NCBI GenBank assembly: GCA_023459335.1
Contig: JAEWUO010000014.1
Coordinates: 1-64,000, forward strand
Direction: 5' to 3'
DNA length: 64,000 bases
Source of the DNA: Bacillota bacterium
GTDB lineage: Bacteria; Bacillota; Clostridia; Christensenellales; CAG-138
Part shown: positions 26,119 to 34,159 of the stretch, one piece after another
How the letters are laid out: each line of letters begins with the position of its first letter
How positions within the stretch are numbered: the stretch's first letter is position 1
Notes under the pieces: model-generated
The model's input: only the letters and a program-made list of their open reading frames with translations
Told to the model about the DNA's origin: nothing
Databases searched by the model: none
Position numbers and translations under genes: made by a program

Positions 26119-26529
26119 TTGATTGGAGTTATCTTCGGCGAAAAAGGCATGGGAAAAACCAAGCAAATCCTCGACATGGCAAACAAATCGGTTCAAACGG
26201 CAAAGGGCAATACGGTATTCATCGACGACGACACGAGTTATATCTACGACCTCTCCACGAAAGCTCGCTTCATTAACGCATCGGACTATGGCATTACAAC
26301 CCCGAAAATGCTTTACGGTTTCCTTTGCGGTCTTGCGGCGAGCGATTTTGATTTAGAAAACATCTACATCGACGGTCTTCTGAGCATTATCGGTCACGAA
26401 CTCGACTCTCTCGAAGGATTGTTCGAAGATCTGAAGAAATTTGCGGCAAAAAACAAACTCGAAATCATAATCAGCATTACCGGCAGCAGAGAGACCGTGC
26501 CGGATTATATGAAAGAGTTTTTGCTGTAA
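26119..26529 (+). CDS. Small P-loop NTPase-like protein of unknown function
   Basis: A 136-residue protein with an N-terminal Walker A, GVIFGEKGMGKTKQILDMAN. A possible Walker B is FDLENIYIDGLL, and IIISITGSRE may be a sensor strand. No signal or membrane segment. It starts at TTG 26119, spaced 8 bp from AAGGAGGA; upstream in-frame codons have no ribosome site. Similar short proteins in Clostridia are sometimes labelled twitching-motility or ATPase-like, but I see no secretion partner here. It is monocistronic and more AT-rich than its neighbours. Confidence 0.75.
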   Translation: MIGVIFGEKGMGKTKQILDMANKSVQTAKGNTVFIDDDTSYIYDLSTKARFINASDYGITTPKMLYGFLCGLAASDFDLENIYIDGLLSIIGHELDSLEGLFEDLKKFAAKNKLEIIISITGSRETVPDYMKEFLL

Positions 26530-26640
26530 CGCGAGGACAAGATCGAGCGAATTGCGGCAGTTCCGCGCAAGGCGGAACCATAATCCTGAAAATACCAATG
26601 CAGCAAAGTCATTGATGATAAAAAAGGGAACATAACATTC

Positions 26641-28113
26641 ATGCGTTACCTGAGCACGCGAGGCGGAGAAACCGTTTCCGCAGCGGAAGCGATCGTGCGC
26701 GGCATCAGTCCGTCCGGCGGACTATACGTACCCGAATCGTATCCCAAAATAGAAATCCGCAAAGACCGGCGCGGCGACTATCTGGCGACAGCCCGCCACG
26801 TCATGCAGGAGTATCTGACCGAGACGAAATCAACCGAACTCGAGCGGATGCTTGCGCTTGCCTACCGCAGCTTCGATCATGCGGATGTAACTCCCGTGGT
26901 ACAGCTGTCCGAAACCGAACACATCCTCGAACTCTGGCACGGCCCGACCATGGCGTTTAAGGATGTCGCGCTCCAGATGCTGCCGTACCTGATGCTCGAA
27001 TCTTTGCGTCTGACGGGGGAGAAAAAGAAGATATACATCCTCGTCGCCACATCCGGAGATACGGGGAAAGCCGCTTTGGAAGGCTTCAAGGATGTGGAAG
27101 GCACGCGCGTGCTTGTGTTTTACCCATACGGCAAGGTAAGCGAGGCGCAGCGCCTGCAGATGGTCACGCAGGAGGGCGGTAACGTGGACGCCTGCGCCGT
27201 ACAAGGAAACTTCGACGACGCGCAGACCGGCGTGAAAAACATCTTCGCTTCAAAGCAGACGGCGGAGCTGCTCGCGCAGAAAGGCTGGCGCCTTTCCAGC
27301 GCGAATTCGATCAATTTCGGCAGGCTCCTGCCGCAGATCGTGTATTATTTTACGAGTTATGAAACGCTTCTGTCCAGAGAGGAAATTCAGCCTGGCGAAG
27401 CGGTCAACTTCTGTGTGCCGACCGGCAACTTCGGCGATATCCTCGCGGGTGAGTATGCGCGCCGCATGGGCCTGCCGGTCCATAAGCTGATCTGCGCCTC
27501 CAACCGTAACAACGTGCTGACAGATTTCTTCGCCAGCGGCGTTTACGACGACAACCGCCCGTTTTATCAGAGCATGAGCTGTTCGATCGATATTTTAATC
27601 TCCTCGAATCTGGAACGGCTGCTGTTCGAGCTGGCCGGCAGGGACGACGCGCTGGTTCGCGATTGGATGGGCGCGCTGAAGGAAAAAGGTATGTACGCTC
27701 TGCCGAAAGCCGCATTGGACGAACTGAAGAAAACGTTCGCCGCGGGCTGGTGCAACGAAGAAGATACGCTCAGGACCATACGGCGCGTATACGACCGCAC
27801 CGGTTACCTGATGGACCCGCATACCGCCGTCGCGCAGTGCGTATACGAGCGGTATGTACGGGATACGCAGGACTGTACGAAGACCGTTCTCCTCTCGACA
27901 GCGAACCCGTATAAATTCGCAAGCGACGTGCTTGGCGCGTTCGAAACGCCCGATCCGGACGACTTTGTCAACGTCGAACGGCTGAATATCCTCACCGGCG
28001 CGCTGGTGCCGAAGGGGATCAGCTCGCTGCGCGGCAAACCGGAACTGCATAAGGACGTGTGCGAGCTTTCCGACATGACAAGGCGCGTACTCGCACCCGT
28101 TTTGAACCAATAA
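26641..28113 (+). CDS. thrC: Threonine synthase
   Basis: A 490-residue PLP enzyme that converts O-phosphohomoserine to threonine; the length fits the long (fungal/E. coli-like) class. It starts MRYLSTRGGE; the PLP lysine lies in LWHGPTMAFKDVALQMLP, with ATSGDTGKAALEGF and VPTGNFGDILAGEYA binding the cofactor phosphate. Only a weak GGGA precedes the ATG. The S41 protease gene begins 4 bp after its stop. Confidence 0.96.
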   Translation: MRYLSTRGGETVSAAEAIVRGISPSGGLYVPESYPKIEIRKDRRGDYLATARHVMQEYLTETKSTELERMLALAYRSFDHADVTPVVQLSETEHILELWHGPTMAFKDVALQMLPYLMLESLRLTGEKKKIYILVATSGDTGKAALEGFKDVEGTRVLVFYPYGKVSEAQRLQMVTQEGGNVDACAVQGNFDDAQTGVKNIFASKQTAELLAQKGWRLSSANSINFGRLLPQIVYYFTSYETLLSREEIQPGEAVNFCVPTGNFGDILAGEYARRMGLPVHKLICASNRNNVLTDFFASGVYDDNRPFYQSMSCSIDILISSNLERLLFELAGRDDALVRDWMGALKEKGMYALPKAALDELKKTFAAGWCNEEDTLRTIRRVYDRTGYLMDPHTAVAQCVYERYVRDTQDCTKTVLLSTANPYKFASDVLGAFETPDPDDFVNVERLNILTGALVPKGISSLRGKPELHKDVCELSDMTRRVLAPVLNQ

Positions 28114-28117
28114 AACG

Positions 28118-29386
28118 ATGATCCGCATTGGGCGGAACAGATTCAGAAAGAAGCGACGGACTACGAAACATAAAATATTAAGCGCATCGACGATCTTCAT
28201 CATCGTCTGCATCGCCGTCATACTGGCCCTCTCCGCATCCCTTGTCTTCGTGCTCGGCGAACGGGACGCGTCGGAGACGGTGGATCTTTCACCGCTGAAG
28301 GATCTCGCGCAGACGATCCAATCCGAATACTATTATTTCGACGAGAAAAACCTGGATGCCGGAAAACTGGTCGACGGCGCGATGCGCGGCATGATTACCG
28401 AACTGGATGATCCCTACGCGCAGTATTTCACGGAAGAGGAATATAACAAACTCCTTTCGGATAATTCCGGAGACTATGTCGGCATCGGCATCAGCGTCAT
28501 GACGCCGGATGAAACCGGCGCGCGTATTCTCAGCGTTTACGACGGGACCCCGGCACAGCTGGCGGGCATTCAAGCGGGGGACATCATTACAACCGTCAAT
28601 GGAAAACCGACGGCAAACCTCTCGCTGGAAGACGTCATCGCGCTGTTTTCGAAAGATGACGCCGTGCCGGATCAGATCACCTATCTGCGCGACGGCGTGG
28701 AAACGACGGTGAGCGTTCAGCGCGCGCAGGTGCATATCAAACGCGTGTATTCAAAAGTTCTCCCAGGCGAAATCGGATACATCCGCATCACGGAATTCAA
28801 CGGAAGCGTTGCGCAGGATTTTACAGACGCGGCGAAGTCGATTCAGGAGCAGGGGATTCACCAACTGATCATCGACCTGCGCGATAATCCCGGCGGCGGG
28901 CTGACCGAAGTGTTATCCGTTGCGGATACGCTGATTCCGGAGGGCAAGACCATCGTCAGCATCCGCTCGAAAACCGGAAACGAACGAGTCTATCAGTCCG
29001 AAGGCGACGAGCGGTTCTCCATGAATCTCGTCGTGCTGGCAAACGGATATTCCGCTTCGGCGAGCGAGCTTCTGATCGGCGCGCTGAAGGACTATAAACT
29101 TGCGACCATCGTCGGCACGCAGACATTCGGCAAGGGGATCGTTCAGAGTTTTTACCACATAAAGGAAAACGGCGGCTGGGCGAAGATGACGTCCGACGCA
29201 TACTATACGCCGAACGGCGTGTGCATTCAGGGCGTCGGCATTGCGCCGGACATCGTAGCCGACCTGCCGGAAGAGCTGAAGGACACGGCGATCGAGATGC
29301 TGGATCCCTCCGCGGACACGCAGCTCAAAGCGGCGATCAGCGTATTCGGGCAGCAGGCGCAACTGCCGCAGACCGCGAATCGCTGA
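28118..29386 (+). CDS. S41 family C-terminal processing protease (CtpA-like)
   Basis: A 422-residue membrane-anchored protease acting outside the cytoplasm. A basic N-terminus leads to one helix (FIIVCIAVILALSASLVFVL), then a PDZ domain (YVGIGISVM, AGIQAGDIITTVNGKP) and the S41 domain with GEIGYIRITEFNG, DLRDNPGGG, the catalytic Ser in NGYSASASELLIGAL and Lys in GTQTFGKGIVQS. No clear ribosome site precedes the ATG, so it may depend on coupling to thrC. Substrate unknown. Confidence 0.94.
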   Translation: MIRIGRNRFRKKRRTTKHKILSASTIFIIVCIAVILALSASLVFVLGERDASETVDLSPLKDLAQTIQSEYYYFDEKNLDAGKLVDGAMRGMITELDDPYAQYFTEEEYNKLLSDNSGDYVGIGISVMTPDETGARILSVYDGTPAQLAGIQAGDIITTVNGKPTANLSLEDVIALFSKDDAVPDQITYLRDGVETTVSVQRAQVHIKRVYSKVLPGEIGYIRITEFNGSVAQDFTDAAKSIQEQGIHQLIIDLRDNPGGGLTEVLSVADTLIPEGKTIVSIRSKTGNERVYQSEGDERFSMNLVVLANGYSASASELLIGALKDYKLATIVGTQTFGKGIVQSFYHIKENGGWAKMTSDAYYTPNGVCIQGVGIAPDIVADLPEELKDTAIEMLDPSADTQLKAAISVFGQQAQLPQTANR

Positions 29387-29415
29387 ACCAAATTATAAAA
29401 AGAAGGAACGCGTTT

Positions 29416-30660
29416 ATGTACCGAATCCGCGATATCTCCCTCGCGCTGCAGGGCGAACAGAAAATCGAATGGGTCCGGCGGAATATGCCGATTCTCAACG
29501 GAATCCGAGAAACGTTCGAGCGAGACCTTCCGTTTCGGGGGCTGAAGATCGGGCTTTCGATCCATCTTGAAGCGAAAACCGCATACCTTTGCCGTGTGCT
29601 CGCCTCCGGCGGCGCGGAGATGTACGTTACCGGCAGTAACCCGCTCTCCACACAGGACGACGTGGCTGCTGCGCTCGCGGAGGGCGGAATCAACGTGTTC
29701 GCGCTGCACGGCGCGACGAAAGACGAATATAACGAGTGCATCGATAGCGTGCTCATGGCGGAGCCGGATATCGTCATCGACGACGGCGGAGACCTTGTCC
29801 ACGCGATCCATACGAAATTTCCGCGCCTGATCGAAAAAATCCTCGGCGGATGCGAGGAGACCACGACCGGAATCATGCGGTTAAGCGCGATGGACAAGGC
29901 GAAAGAGCTGCGTTTCCCGATGTTCGCGGTCAACAACGCGGACTGCAAGCACCTCTTCGACAACCGCTACGGCACGGGACAGAGCGTGTTCGACAGCATC
30001 GATCACACGACGAATCTCGTCATCGCGGGTAAGCGCGTCGTCGTCGCGGGCTACGGCTGGTGCGGCAAAGGCGTCGCGATGCGCGCAAAGGGCCTTGGCG
30101 CTTCCGTCGTCGTGACCGAAGTCGATCCCATCAAGGCGATCGAGGCGGTCATGGATGGTTTTACCGTCATGCCGATGATCGAAGCGGCGAAGATCGGGGA
30201 CGTGTTCGTCACCGTGACGGGGGATATCAAGGTGATCGACGAACCGGAATTCCTCGTGATGAAGGACGGCGCGATTTTAACCAACGCGGGGCATTTCGAC
30301 GTCGAGGTCAACGTGCACCGACTCGCGGAAATCGCGGTCGACCGGAAACAAATGCGAAACAATATCGTAGGATTCCAGCTCGAAAACGGACGCTGGCTCA
30401 ACGTCATCGGCGAAGGCAGGCTGGTCAACCTCGCGGCGGGGGACGGACATCCCGCGGAGATCATGGATATGAGCTTCGGCATTCAGGCGCTTTGCGCGCG
30501 ATACGTCGCCGATCATCGCAGGCAGCTAACCCCGAAACTCTACGCGGTGCCTGCCGAGATCGACCGCGAGGTGGCGCTGAGGAAACTCTCCGCGCTCGGC
30601 GTGTCCATCGATACGCTGACCGACGAGCAGGAAGCGTACTTGGCAAACTGGAACGCCTAA
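29416..30660 (+). CDS. ahcY: S-adenosylhomocysteine hydrolase
   Basis: A 414-residue NAD-dependent enzyme that splits S-adenosylhomocysteine into adenosine and homocysteine. SIHLEAKTAYL, GSNPLSTQDDVAAAL, IIDDGGDL-like VIDDGGDLVHAIH, EETTTGIMRL and NADCKHLFDNRYGTGQS fit the family; VVVAGYGWCGKGVAMRAKG is the NAD-binding loop. The wording of these motifs resembles the shorter archaeal and Thermotoga forms. Most Firmicutes use MTA/SAH nucleosidase instead. AAGGA lies before ATG 29416; the open frame upstream is overlap with the protease gene. Confidence 0.94.
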   Translation: MYRIRDISLALQGEQKIEWVRRNMPILNGIRETFERDLPFRGLKIGLSIHLEAKTAYLCRVLASGGAEMYVTGSNPLSTQDDVAAALAEGGINVFALHGATKDEYNECIDSVLMAEPDIVIDDGGDLVHAIHTKFPRLIEKILGGCEETTTGIMRLSAMDKAKELRFPMFAVNNADCKHLFDNRYGTGQSVFDSIDHTTNLVIAGKRVVVAGYGWCGKGVAMRAKGLGASVVVTEVDPIKAIEAVMDGFTVMPMIEAAKIGDVFVTVTGDIKVIDEPEFLVMKDGAILTNAGHFDVEVNVHRLAEIAVDRKQMRNNIVGFQLENGRWLNVIGEGRLVNLAAGDGHPAEIMDMSFGIQALCARYVADHRRQLTPKLYAVPAEIDREVALRKLSALGVSIDTLTDEQEAYLANWNA

Positions 30661-30713
30661 AATCGTAGTTTACAAGGCGTTTTTAAGCTGATAAAATAAC
30701 ATGTGCCGCGACA

Positions 30714-30746
30714 TTTTTCCGCCGGGCGGCAGTATCCGCGGAAAAA
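30714..30746. repeat. Inverted repeat upstream of the EF-G-like gene
   Basis: TTTTTCCGC (30714-30722) and GCGGAAAAA (30738-30746), a perfect 9-bp inverted repeat with a 15-nt loop. The T tract is on the 5' arm on both strands, so it is not an intrinsic terminator. The 195-bp gap otherwise shows no convincing promoter. Confidence 0.5.
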
Positions 30747-30855
30747 TTCGAATCAGGTCTCATCGTCAGTATTTATAAATTTGGACTGAATCCGTATCGA
30801 CACGGGTCAATATACGCAAATCCAGCAGTCAAGAACAGTTACAGGGGGAACGAAC

Positions 30856-32928
30856 ATGAAGGATTACACCGCGAAAGAAATTCGCAATATTGGCGTTTTC
30901 GGGCACGGCGGCGAAGGCAAAACCACGTTGACCGAAGCGATGCTGTTTAACGCCGGACTGATCGACCGCCTCGGCAAGGTGGAAAATGGCACCACGACCA
31001 CCGACTTTGATCCCGAGGAGATTGCGCGCGGCATATCCATCAACGTCGCTCTCGCTCCGCTGGAGTGGAAGAACGTGAAGATCAACGTTGTCGACGCGCC
31101 GGGGTTCTTTGATTTCTACGGCGAAGTCACCGCCGCGATGACGCTGGCGGACAGCGCGTTGATCGTAGTCGGCGCGGTGTCCGGGCCGGTCGTCGGAACG
31201 GAGAAAGCCATGGCCATGTGCGAAAAAGCGCACAAGGCGCGTATGATCGTCATCAACCAGCTCGACCGGGAGAACGCCAACTTTGAAAAAGTCATGGGCG
31301 AGATCAACGCGAAATTCGGTCCGAGCGTGGTTCCGATTCAGCTTCCCATCATTGAGGGCGGCGCGTTTAAAGGCTATGTCGACATCGTTCATATGACCGC
31401 GAAACTCTTTGACGGCAAGGGCGAAAAAGACATCGAAATTCCGGCCAACCTGAAAAAGGAAGCCGAAACCCTGCAGGAAAAACTCACCGAAGCGGCTGCG
31501 GAAGCGGACGAGGAACTCATGGAGAAATACCTCGAAACGTTCGAACTCAGCCGTGAGGAGATGCTCAAGGGCCTCTCCGTCGGCGTGCAGACCGGCGTTA
31601 TTACCCCTGTCGCTTGCGTATCCGCCGCGCAGAACATCGGCGTGAGCACGCTGCTGGACAATATCGTAAATTATCTGCCTTCCGCCGAACTGGCCAAGGC
31701 GCCGAAAGCAAAGAGCGCGAAGACGGGAGAGGACGTGGTCGTCACTCAGGACGGTAAATTCGCCGCGCAGGTCATTAAAACAACATTCGACCAGTTCGGC
31801 AAGTATTCCATCGTAAAGGTTTACCGCGGGACGCTCGATCTCAGCGTGGCTCCATATAATACAAATTCGGAGAAATCGGAAAAGCCCACGGCCCCGATCC
31901 TGCTCCGCGGAAAGAAGACCATCTCGGTCGATAAACTCCGTGCCGGCGATATCGGCGCGCTGCCGAAGCTGCAGTATACCGCAACCGGCGATACGCTCTG
32001 CGACGCGAGCGATCCGGTCATCTTCGACGAGATCCCCTTCCCGAAACCGGCAATTTCGCTTGCGGTCACCGCGAAGAAACAGGGCGAGGACGACAAGGTG
32101 ATCTCCGGCCTCAACCGGATCAAAGAAGAGGACCCGACCATCCGGATCGAGAAGAATTCCGAGACCGGCGACGTGCTGATTCAAGGCCTCGGCGAGATGC
32201 ACATCGAAGTCGTCTGCGGAAAGCTCAAAAACAAAAGCAACGTGGAGGCGCAGCTATCCGACCCGCGCATTCCTTACCGCGAAACGATCCATACCATGGC
32301 GGAAGCGGAAGGAAAGCATAAGAAGCAGTCCGGCGGCAGCGGCCAGTACGGCGTCGTCCAGATGCGCTTTGAACCGGCGGACGAGGGCGTCGATTACGAA
32401 TTTGTCAACGCGATTGTCGGCGGCGTGGTTCCGAAGGAATTCATCCCCGCCGTGGAAAAAGGACTGAAGGAAGCGCTGCTGCACGGCGTGCTCGCGGGTT
32501 ATCCGATGGTCGGCGTGAAAGCGACGCTCTACGATGGAAAATACCATCCCGTCGATTCCAAGGAAGTCGCGTTTAAATCAGCGGCGCGCCTTTCCTATAA
32601 AGCGGCCTGCGTCAAGGCGAACCCCACGCTCATCGAACCGATCCACCGTTACGAAATCTTCGTGCCGAGCGATTACGTCGGCGCGATCAGCGGTGATCTT
32701 TCTTCCCGCCGCGGCCGCATGCTGGGCATGAATCCCGTGGACGGCGGCACCGTGGTCATCGCGGAAGCGCCGCTGAGCGAAATGTTCAAGTACGCGACCG
32801 ACCTGCGCAGCATGACGCAGGCGCGCGGTTCCTTTACGACAGAGTTCGTCCGCTATGAGGACGTTCCGGCCAATATCGCCAAGAAGATCATAGAGGCGGC
32901 GAAGAAGGAAGAGGAAGAAGAGGAGTAA
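30856..32928 (+). CDS. Elongation factor G-like GTPase (EF-G subfamily II)
   Basis: A 690-residue five-domain translational GTPase. The G1 loop is VFGHGGEGKTTLTEAML, switch II is VDAPGFFDFYGE and the G4 motif is VINQLDREN. Canonical EF-G has DTPGH and NKxD; here the catalytic His position is Phe and the G4 Lys is Gln. The region GLIDRLGKVENGTT fits the EF-G-like subfamily found beside the main fusA in many bacteria. Domains III-V are complete (HGVLAGYPMVGVKATLYDG, RRGRMLGMNPVDGG). The C-terminus ends in six glutamates. Its cellular role is not settled. Confidence 0.92.
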   Translation: MKDYTAKEIRNIGVFGHGGEGKTTLTEAMLFNAGLIDRLGKVENGTTTTDFDPEEIARGISINVALAPLEWKNVKINVVDAPGFFDFYGEVTAAMTLADSALIVVGAVSGPVVGTEKAMAMCEKAHKARMIVINQLDRENANFEKVMGEINAKFGPSVVPIQLPIIEGGAFKGYVDIVHMTAKLFDGKGEKDIEIPANLKKEAETLQEKLTEAAAEADEELMEKYLETFELSREEMLKGLSVGVQTGVITPVACVSAAQNIGVSTLLDNIVNYLPSAELAKAPKAKSAKTGEDVVVTQDGKFAAQVIKTTFDQFGKYSIVKVYRGTLDLSVAPYNTNSEKSEKPTAPILLRGKKTISVDKLRAGDIGALPKLQYTATGDTLCDASDPVIFDEIPFPKPAISLAVTAKKQGEDDKVISGLNRIKEEDPTIRIEKNSETGDVLIQGLGEMHIEVVCGKLKNKSNVEAQLSDPRIPYRETIHTMAEAEGKHKKQSGGSGQYGVVQMRFEPADEGVDYEFVNAIVGGVVPKEFIPAVEKGLKEALLHGVLAGYPMVGVKATLYDGKYHPVDSKEVAFKSAARLSYKAACVKANPTLIEPIHRYEIFVPSDYVGAISGDLSSRRGRMLGMNPVDGGTVVIAEAPLSEMFKYATDLRSMTQARGSFTTEFVRYEDVPANIAKKIIEAAKKEEEEEE

Positions 32929-32941
32929 TCCGCTTATTTCT

Positions 32942-32971
32942 CGGAGGGCGGGGGAACCCGCCCTCCGTTTT
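32942..32971 (+). terminator. Strong terminator after the EF-G-like gene
   Basis: A perfect 11-bp stem CGGAGGGCGGG/CCCGCCCTCCG (32942-32952, 32957-32967) with a GGAA tetraloop and TTTT. Confidence 0.92.
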
Positions 32972-33010
32972 GGTTCCGATTCTAATCGGTCGGAAACGGG
33001 AGGGAATACG

Positions 33011-33526
33011 ATGGAAACATTGCATGTCAAGGCGGACCGGCAGACGACAAGTCTGCTTGATTTTTCATTCTGGAGCAACGTCGCGATCATTCTTCTGCTG
33101 GTCGTTGCGAATTTTGCCAACTACGCGCAGGTATCCGCCGGGAAAGGACCGATTTTTACGTTCGCGGCACCGGAGCTGGTGATGATCGCGAGCCTGGCGC
33201 TTGTCCTCTGGCTCGGATACGCCTGCATCGGATTGACAGCGACAAAGCGGAGACTTCGCCTCGTACGCGTCACACTGGACGATACGGGTGTTTCCGGTTA
33301 TGCGCTGGAACACCCTTCGACGCCGGAAACAGGAGAAGACTTTTTCTTAGCATATCAGCAAATCCGTTATGTCGGCGTCGTTGACGTGGCGATTACAAAA
33401 AAGCACAACGCGCCGTCACTCAAGATCGCTACGGACGAACGCGGATATGTCGTTCCCGCGCCGGAACAGCTGCTGGAACTCGTGAAACGGATTGCAGAAA
33501 AGATGCCTGAAACAGAGATAAATTAA
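33011..33526 (+). CDS. Membrane protein of unknown function
   Basis: A 171-residue protein I do not recognise. It has two transmembrane helices (VAIILLLVVANFANYA, about 24-42, and LVMIASLALVLWLGYACIGL, about 57-76), then a cytoplasmic domain of about 90 residues rich in beta strand (LVRVTLDDTGVSGYAL, YQQIRYVGVVDVAI), reminiscent of bacterial PH-like domains. GGGAGGG precedes the ATG. It stands alone between two terminators. Confidence 0.75.
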   Translation: METLHVKADRQTTSLLDFSFWSNVAIILLLVVANFANYAQVSAGKGPIFTFAAPELVMIASLALVLWLGYACIGLTATKRRLRLVRVTLDDTGVSGYALEHPSTPETGEDFFLAYQQIRYVGVVDVAITKKHNAPSLKIATDERGYVVPAPEQLLELVKRIAEKMPETEIN

Positions 33527-33562
33527 ACCGCAGGCGTGACAATATTACAATTCGATTCGCAG

Positions 33563-33588
33563 GCCGATTGCTTTTCATCGGCTTTTTT
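33563..33588 (+). terminator. Terminator after the membrane protein gene
   Basis: GCCGAT (33563-33568) and ATCGGC (33577-33582), 8-nt loop, followed by six T residues. Confidence 0.8.
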
Positions 33589-33659
33589 GTTATTCTTTGC
33601 TTAACGAGAGCGATTCTTGTTAAGGGGCAAAACGATACTTCTGAAAGGAGTTAAATAGA

Positions 33660-34106
33660 ATGAGAAAGTTATTCTTGTTAATGGCGGTTTTCCTGACGTT
33701 CGGGCTGTTTGCGCTCGGGTGCGGCGGCGCCGAGGCAAACGCTGCGGCTGCACAGCCGACGGCGGCCCCCAACGCAACGGCAGCGGCGACGGATGCGGCG
33801 GCGACAGACGCGGCAGCGACGAACGACAATGCGGCGGCGGGCGGCATCAAGGGCTCCGCGGCGGACGGTACGCTGGAACTGACGTTGGAGCAGCTGAAAC
33901 AGTTTAACGGAAAAAACGGCAATCCGGTTTATGTCGCGGTGGACGGGGTGATCTACGATCTGACGAACGTGCCGGCATGGAAGAACGGGGAACATAACGG
34001 CTACTCCGCCGGGAACGACCTGACCGATATTATTAAGAACAAATCGCCCCACGGCGTGAAAAACCTGGAAGGAAAGCCGATCGTCGGCAAACTGGTCGAC
34101 GGCTGA
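33660..34106 (+). CDS. Lipoprotein with cytochrome b5-like heme/steroid-binding domain
   Basis: A 148-residue lipoprotein. The signal peptide ends in the lipobox LFALGC (Cys about residue 21), then a linker of Ala, Thr, Asp and Asn of about 45 residues, then a cytochrome-b5-like domain: LTLEQLKQFNGKNGNPVYVA, VDGVIYDLTNVPAWKNGEH and KSPHGVKNLEGKPIVGKLV. One His (NGEH) and a second (SPHG) could bind heme, but some members of this family bind other ligands. AAAGGAG precedes the ATG. Anchored on the outer face of the membrane; role unknown. Confidence 0.88.
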   Translation: MRKLFLLMAVFLTFGLFALGCGGAEANAAAAQPTAAPNATAAATDAAATDAAATNDNAAAGGIKGSAADGTLELTLEQLKQFNGKNGNPVYVAVDGVIYDLTNVPAWKNGEHNGYSAGNDLTDIIKNKSPHGVKNLEGKPIVGKLVDG

Positions 34107-34118
34107 TTGAATAAAAAC

Positions 34119-34142
34119 AAGGCGCCCCGAATGGGGCGCCTT
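34119..34142. terminator. Bidirectional terminator between the lipoprotein and uvrC genes
   Basis: A perfect 10-bp stem (34119-34128 with 34133-34142), loop GAAT, an A tract before and TTTGTT after. It serves both converging genes. Confidence 0.85.
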
Positions 34143-34159
34143 TGTTATGAATTCGCGTT

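Noticed and set aside
30714..30746. Inverted repeat after ahcY considered as a terminator
   Set aside because: The T tract is on the 5' arm and the A tract on the 3' arm on both strands, the opposite of an intrinsic terminator.
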